From Dermanyssus gallinae (Eukaryota > Arthropoda > Arachnida > Mesostigmata > Dermanyssidae): a stretch of 64,000 nt of DNA. The notes under the pieces were generated by a model. The model saw nothing but the letters and a program-made list of their open reading frames with translations. It did no database searches and had not been told where the DNA came from. Position numbers and translations under genes: made by a program. The stretch lies in contig QVRM01000987.1 of assembly GCA_003439945.1 (NCBI GenBank), forward strand, positions 62,001 through 126,000, in the 5' to 3' direction. The first letter of the stretch is position 1. The number at the start of each line of letters is the position of its first letter. Positions 58,456 through 64,000 of the stretch are shown one piece after another.

Positions 58456-60789
58456 CTAGGTTCCTGTTGTTGTTTTAGTTTGTTTCAGATCGTCGTCATC
58501 GTCGTAATTATTGTTTTGATCGCTACGTTAGCTAGCATGAGTGAGCTTAATTTTGAAAGGAAAACAAAAAAAAACTATCATTCTATAAGTTCGTTGTTGT
58601 AGTATTAGAAAGAATTCTACTTCTCATGATTATGACATTCGAACTATTCACCACACTCTCCTATTGGGTTTCGTGATGGCAAATGTTGTTAACGTTGCCG
58701 GCGACTGCACGAGCGTGAACACGTGATCACGTTGGAGAGGATCATGCCGAATGAACGATCTTCATTCTGAGAATATTTACTCGTGGCAGCGGCAGCAGGA
58801 GCAGCCGATTCCTCCCGGCAGAGCGGTAACAGCGTGACAGCGTGAGCGGCTCGTCATCCGACTACACACAACACGATGAGGGATGATAACACTTCCACAT
58901 TTCAATGACATCTACCACTAAAGAGCAGTAATATAATCGTAGTCTTCGTAGAAAGCCAAAAAATAAATAAATAATAATAATAATATATCAGTCGACAACG
59001 AATTGCCTTACAAGTGACATCGCTGCTGCTAGGGGCTGCCGTTGTTGCTTTTATTGTTCTTGTTGTTGTTGTTCGTGTTGTTGTTGTTGTTGCTTTGTCA
59101 CTGTTGTTTCTACGAGCTGCTGATGCTCTTAAGCAATGCTCTTTAGTTCGCTCATTTGTTACTCCTGCGTGTAAGTACCGTTCTCTCATTGGTCCCTCCA
59201 TTCACTACTGTCCATACATAGCAAACACTTGACAAGTGGAGTTATTTAAGTACATTAAGAACAACAGCACCAGCAGAAGCTGTCACAGTGAACACGTCAC
59301 GACAATAACGACATCTTCAAAAACGCGGTCACTTTCAAAGTGAAGAAAAATAAACATATAGTGAGAGAGCGAGGAAGGGGCTGGTAGGAAAACATTCTTT
59401 CCTAACTTTGTTTCTCGTATACAAGCAAGCAACTCTGCACGTAATCAGTGTATGCACGCGGGACAATGTGGTTTCCCAGTGTTGCCATCTTTGTCGCTAA
59501 TGACGTCCATTATATCCATATTGCAATAATAGTAATAATAATAAATATTATTATTAATATTATTATTAATCACCACCCTCGCAATTACTAGCATTGGTAA
59601 CACCAGGACCACTGTCACGACTATAATATTCCAACCAATAGTACCAGTACCATATTGTGTTTTGCTAATTGCGATCATGGTCAGCAATTGTCGTCGTACC
59701 CACCCAAGCCGCACTGCCGCCGTCATTCAAGTCTTCCCTATGAATGCGGATGATTGTCGCTCTCGACCACCACAACCACCACCGCCTCTGCCCGTTCCCC
59801 CTCTACGGAAACGGATGCCCTTTCACCCCTTTGTCGGGGGTCGTCGTAAGTCGACGCGTGATCATGTTCTTTGACGACGACGACGACGATAAAGTGAATG
59901 AGCAGCCGGTTAAATATGAACGAACGTTTGTTCTTATTGTTATTGCTGTTGCCGCGTCTGCCGCTCTTGCTGCTGCTGCTGCCGCTGGCTGCTCCTGTTG
60001 TTACTTCCGCAGTCCGTCGCCCATTGCGGAGGTCATCAAATCAATCATGTAGACATCACGGCCCAACAACATGATGTCGGTGACGGTACTCACGCATTCA
60101 TGCATGCGTGATTGTGTAGGCGCACGTATGTGAATGTACATCTATATATGCCAGTAGCCGGCCTCTCAGTGATGACTCAGTGATGACAGTGATGACAGTG
60201 ATGACGACGACGACGATGACAATAACCATCGATGGGTCAGTTCCTCGTAGAGGTCTTGTTCCTCTCCGCCGCTTGTAGTTGCCCTTCGTCGCCTTTCGTA
60301 ACGCTCTGCCCGCATCCCTCGAGCGGTGGCAAGCAAGCAAACGACAAGGTCTTGTCACTCACTGCCTAACGTAATCGTGTGTGTATTACCACTCTAACTA
60401 CCGCAGTATAGTCCAGCTAGTTACCGCCCCGCATGGCGTATCGCCATGGCCGGCCTTCACTCTACGAGCCGCCGGTTGAAATGCTTCCGCCAATCGAGAC
60501 ACGTGTACGCAAGTGCCTCACGCTCAGCGACACCTGTTCTGTACGGCCAGTATCCAGCGGCGCCCCGCCGCTGGGTGCTCTGCAGTTGTCTTTTGCAAGT
60601 TGCTTGTGCCGTTTAAAGAAGAAAATAGGAGGAAACCGATCAATTTCCATCGACCGCCTATCAAATAGCCCATCTAGGCTCGGTCTTTTGGAAGCGGACT
60701 AAACGGTTGCGACAAGCTCATGCTCGTTCATGGCATCATGTCTGCATGTTGTTAGCAGCGTGCCGTTTACTGTGTCAGTATCCCACCCA
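58456..60789. other. unrecognised stretch with triplet patches
   Basis: (TTG)n lies near 59065-59093, an AAT/ATT self-complementary patch at 59527-59572, (GAC)n near 59875-59891 and (CTG)n near 59955-59985. GC-richer DNA at 60240-60720 has a motif-free frame (60433-60702). No gene can be supported. Confidence 0.4.
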
Positions 60790-60965
60790 AACCTAAACTT
60801 TTTTGTTGGGGCTAACCCTCAGCCAACCAGAGAACGTTCACGGAATTGTCTTCGCATTGTTTCGTAAAACGGGCCCCATAAATACAAACGAACAACGGGG
60901 GGGGGGGTCGAACCCGTGTGTCTATCTGTCTCCGCCGGGCTCGGCAGTATCACATAACCCCAAAA
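60790..60965 (-). mobile_element. tRNA-derived SINE, minus-strand copy
   Basis: Read on the minus strand it has a tRNA-like head (GAGCCCGGCGGAGACAGATA ... GGGTTCGACCC). It then has TTTGTATTTATGGGG, AATGCGAAGACAATTCCGTG, AACGTTCTC and TTGGCTGAGGGTTAGCCCCA. The order is that of the complete copy at 22355. A poly(G) run lies at the box B junction. Confidence 0.75.
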
Positions 60966-61040
60966 AATTGTGTCGGGTTGACTCTCAGCCAACATTTAAC
61001 GTCCACGGGTTTACCTTCACATTGCAGTGTCCAACTGCGA
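60966..61040 (-). mobile_element. SINE 3'-end fragment adjacent to another copy
   Basis: The minus strand reads GTGGACGTTAAATGTTGGCT then GAGAGTCAACCCGACACAA, the SINE 3' end. It lies directly upstream of the copy at 60790-60965, so two copies are nested or in tandem. Confidence 0.65.
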
Positions 61041-61900
61041 CCGTCCCTGCTACCAGATAAGCAGACTTCAGAGTAATCTAAAGGACGCCGTTCCGCCGAC
61101 GAACGAAGCATCCTCTATTTTGCGTCTTTCCTTTCTCTCTGCTTCTTCCTTTATCGCTTGCATAAGTACTGAATATTCACCAGGCTGCATTAGCTTCGCT
61201 AACTAGCTTGACCATTATTATTATGGAGGCGATTCTCGTAGCTGTGGTTAATTGTGACACACGGCGGTCAAGGTGCCAACATCGATCGGGTTCCCTATTT
61301 CCTTTGCTTTCCTTACTTGCCTCTCTTTGGCGCGCGTGCAATTCTCTTGCTTTTTTTTTTACTATAAATCAATTTTTCTGTTAACGACCGCGACTGGCCA
61401 ACCGATCAAGTAAACGCCACGAACCATCGTAGTGGGTGTCACTAATCACCAATGCTTTGCAATTTCACGATAGCGTTAGAAGACAAAAATCAGATAGAGA
61501 CAGAGCGAAAAAGATAGACAGAAGTGGGAACGCAGGTTTGACAGCTATAACATTTAGACAGATCACCAGTCGTGAGAGCTTCATTCCGCAGCGAAACGTG
61601 CATACACCAGTTAACACAATCGACGCGAAACACAACGAATGCATAACAACAGCCGCAACAACAACAATGACAACAACAATAAAACCTGTGAAAAAAACAA
61701 CGAGCAGATATTTCCACGTTAGTCTGAAGACTTGAACCGTGGAAACCGAGATCTAGAGACGCAGCATCCGTGCCACCGTACTTAATGCGAAATATGTATT
61801 CGACGTTTCGAAAGCCATCTAACGCATGATCTGTCCTACAGGTAGGTGAATGTACACGATGGCAAAAACACGACAAAGTACTTTGCTTCCTTTTCATTTG

Positions 61901-61901
<1 letters not shown>
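61041..61901. other. unrecognised stretch
   Basis: It holds a CTTT-rich patch near 61125-61150 and a (CAA)n patch at 61650-61683. No domain is seen. Confidence 0.4.
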
Positions 61902-61998
<97 letters not shown>

Positions 61999-62019
61999 AT
62001 ATATATATATATATATATT
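61902..62019. repeat. (TA)n microsatellite
   Basis: A TA run of about 118 bp with TTTA and TCTA interruptions. Confidence 0.97.
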
Positions 62020-62759
62020 CCAAACATATGCATATGTGTACACACATTTGACTACAGCAAATGACTAACTCACGAATGCATACACCTCGATGATCAAAAC
62101 GCCTGCTTACGGAGAAAACGTGCAACAAATTGCCTTTGCTGTGTTTGTGGCCGCTGTGGCGTTTCGTGTCAGGTAGTGTGTGTTTTGGTTTCCTGACAAC
62201 ATAAGAAACGGAGCTAGTCGTTCCCGAACTGGTACGCTTGTCAATTTATCTTGATCCAGCCTCTTGTTAACTGTATCTGAAGAGCCAGCCAATACGCAAT
62301 CCGGCAACTTTGCCGGTGCTGTTGTTGCTAAACAGGCGTTGTACATATGACCGCATGTAGGTTCAGCCGAGGTACGGCAACTGCGGTAGAATAGGTAGAT
62401 GCGCCCCAGATGACAGAAAGAGCGTAGGCCCATCGGAACAGCTTTTGCAGCTAAAAACTATAAAAACGATGAAAATTTCACTAGTGACATTCACGCACAC
62501 CGCGTCGCTAACCATTTCGGAACAAGTTTCACCGTTGAACAAATTCCGCAGTTGAAATTCAGTACGCGATCGACAAATGCCTCGGTGATAACTTCGCCCC
62601 CGTCGTCAACATTTTCTGATTTGTGTATCATTGTTTTTTTTCTGATTTGTGTATCAACATGTTTGCCTTTGCTGGATAGCTAGTCTAGTGTCAGTCCGAT
62701 GCTTGTCGAAGTTCATTCGAATGCATTATGTGCATGCAGGACTCTGTGTTTCCTGCATA
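62020..62759. other. unrecognised stretch
   Basis: The minus-strand frame 62107-62433 has no recognised domain. Confidence 0.4.
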
Positions 62760-62808
62760 GTCTAGAATTAAAAACAACCTCCTTAAAAAAAAATTGTTTA
62801 ATTCTAGA
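62760..62808. mobile_element. SINE-tail hairpin fragment
   Basis: TCTAGAATTAAAAACAACC is followed by a poly(A) run and TTGTTTAATTCTAGA. This is the same self-complementary tail as at 55660-55705, without a visible SINE body on its left. Confidence 0.65.
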
Positions 62809-62839
62809 GCGTACTATATAACTATAAATATATTTACAT

Positions 62840-63200
62840 CATAGGTATGGGCGCGACGCAGTCTGGGGGCTAGTATGCTAGTCATGGTTGTCATCAATCG
62901 AGGTGTCGCCGGTTCGATTCCAGTTGTTGATCGATTTTTCCTTGAGCGATGCTCATTGAGAATAGATGATAAACCATATCGCCATGCACAGATTCGATCC
63001 CCATTGTTGTATTATGAAGTAATGCAAGAGCGGTTTCGTGGACGTTAAATGAGAGTCAGCCAGAAAAAGTTTAGATATCGCAACATGTCCGGCCCTTGGT
63101 GCCTCATTGAAGATATGGCTCAAGGCGATTCCAAATCCTTAGGGGACGGGAGATGGTCTTGAATGAAAAAACGGTTTAAAAAATGTTTTTAATTCTAGGT
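62840..63200 (+). mobile_element. SINE-like repeat with tRNA head and self-complementary tail
   Basis: The head GCGACGCAGTCTGGGGGC has a box-A-like segment, and GGTTCGATTCC at 62911-62921 is a perfect box B. The body holds GAGCGATGCTCATTGAGAAT and AGATGATAAACCATATCGC, then GTGGACGTTAAATGAGAGTC, AGCC, AGAAAAAGTTT (shared with the 22355 SINE). The tail is TAGGGGACGGGAGATGGTCT ... TTTTTAATTCTAG. It therefore links the two SINE subgroups of the window. It is longer (about 360 bp) than the 188-bp SINE. Confidence 0.78.
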
Positions 63201-63552
63201 ATGTATCCGAAGCATCTGTATTTTCAGTGTGGCGAACTCAAGCGATGGCGTACGACAAAGTTCCTTGAACTAATTATTCCCAATATGTCATTTATAATTA
63301 CGATCACTTGTATTGATATTATTGCTACTGTTGCTTGCTGCTAGTGATGTCTTTACACCCCATGTTGTTGTTGTTTTGTTGTTGATGACGTGAGCGTTGA
63401 TGGTAAAGATGTCGCTATTGTCATTATTATTCAACGGAGACAAATTATCCACAGCGTTCCTGAGGTAGCGCACCGCCTTAGAGGTTCAGCGCGTCAACGC
63501 GACAATGATTCCGAGGGCGAGAGGCCTGAAGGAACTGATGTGGTAATGCGCA
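63201..63552. other. unrecognised stretch
   Basis: No domain is seen. A (TTG)n patch lies near 63364-63384. Confidence 0.4.
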
Positions 63553-63832
63553 AGAAGACAAAAGTTCAATCTGTACATTTACCGGCTGGCAATCATTTAG
63601 TCATTGGTCTCTCTGTGCGGCGCGATATCTGTGAGAAATTGTCGACCAAATAGGTGTTAAGATGAACAGACGACAACTGATTTCGTATAAGGAAATCAAA
63701 AAAAGTTTCATCTATACATTTACCGGGTGGCGATAATTTGATAACAAAATACGTTTATTATTATTATTATTATTGCGGCGCTATTTCTCTGAGAAGTTAT
63801 CGACCAGAGAAGTGCTAATGTGAACAACGACG
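63553..63832. repeat. diverged tandem duplication (~145-bp unit)
   Basis: The first unit (63553-63685) and the second (63696-63832) share AAAGTT-CAATCTGTACATTTA-CCGG, GGCAAT-ATTT, GCGGCGC, GAGAA-TT-TCGACCA and TGTTAAGATGAACA-like text. The second unit contains an extra (TTA)n run at 63755-63774. Confidence 0.75.
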
Positions 63833-63927
63833 ACCACCACAACATCACCACCACCACCACCACCCAATGCCCTTATTACGCCAGCAGGCGGGCGTTGTAG
63901 GCAGCCAACGGCTGACGTTTTTTTTAG

Positions 63928-64000
63928 CTTTGAGCCACGCAGAGATGCTGCTCAGCTCGTGCGGCTTCAGTAACGGCGTCAGCGGCGGCGGCAGGCAGAC
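63928..64000 (+). CDS. possible exon entering at the right edge (very tentative)
   Basis: A run of eight T ending in AG (63918-63927) is a good 3' splice acceptor. One plus-strand frame after it is open to the window end (LSHAEMLLSSCGFSNGVSGG), while the other two hit stops. Composition turns GC-rich at this point. No protein family was recognised, and the minus strand is also open here, so coding status and strand are uncertain. Confidence 0.25.

Noticed and set aside
62911..62921. Second perfect box B as a tRNA gene
   Set aside because: Part of the longer SINE-like repeat; the sequence beyond it is repeat body shared with 55395-55705.

Overview
This window is nuclear DNA from an animal, most likely an arthropod. 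The evidence is spliceosomal exon signals, many degenerate non-LTR retrotransposons (R1-like, R2/R4-like, CR1/L2-like), mariner transposons, tRNA-derived SINEs, very abundant (TA)n and (CAA/TTG)n microsatellites, and an exon for a crustacean-hyperglycemic-hormone/ion-transport-peptide (CHH/ITP) type neuropeptide. A chelicerate, perhaps a parasitiform mite, would fit, but that is inference and not shown by the sequence. No bacterial operons, rRNA genes, free-standing tRNA genes or CRISPR arrays were seen.

Layout. The interval 1-8 kb carries decayed transposons: an R1-like reverse transcriptase (RT), a Tc1/mariner-like transposase, an R1-like endonuclease and the 3' part of an RT element with a Cys/His plus endonuclease-like C-terminus. 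An apparently intact mariner lies at 8009-9298 with a 348-residue transposase. A 2.25 kb, 44-bp-unit minisatellite follows at 9.5-11.75 kb. At 12.6-13.2 kb is an R2-like 3' fragment. The interval 13.4-18.8 kb is mostly unrecognised. An R1-like element lies on the minus strand at 18.85-20.8 kb, and a SINE with target-site duplication at 22.34-22.55 kb. The interval 22.6-30 kb is mostly unrecognised. At 30.1-33.1 kb a nested RT fragment is followed by two endonuclease-like 3' fragments set between (TTA)n tracts. The interval 33.1-39.2 kb has no recognised gene. A dead mariner (39.3-40.5 kb), an internally deleted CR1/L2-like element (41.9-44.5 kb), an RT fragment (45.0-45.8 kb) and a third, different mariner relic (46.5-47.3 kb) follow.

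From about 50.5 kb to the right edge the DNA changes character. Transposon proteins become rare, and imperfect (CAN/NTG) trinucleotide tracts dominate. In this zone sits the only recognised host gene, one ITP/CHH-like coding exon on the minus strand (54596-54891) with a signal-peptide-like segment, a dibasic site and a clear splice donor; the second coding exon was not found. A further possible exon enters at the right edge.

The genes do not form a pathway. The most interesting pattern is how mobile elements sit in simple repeats. Two R2-like fragments and one related fragment are bracketed by (TA)n, two other endonuclease-type fragments by (TTA)n, and all three mariners lie in TA-rich repeats. 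Other items worth a look are the palindrome-rich minisatellite, the SINE family with a self-complementary tail, and the unusual cysteine spacing of the ITP-like peptide. Boundaries of degenerate elements are approximate because they were found by reading frames by eye.
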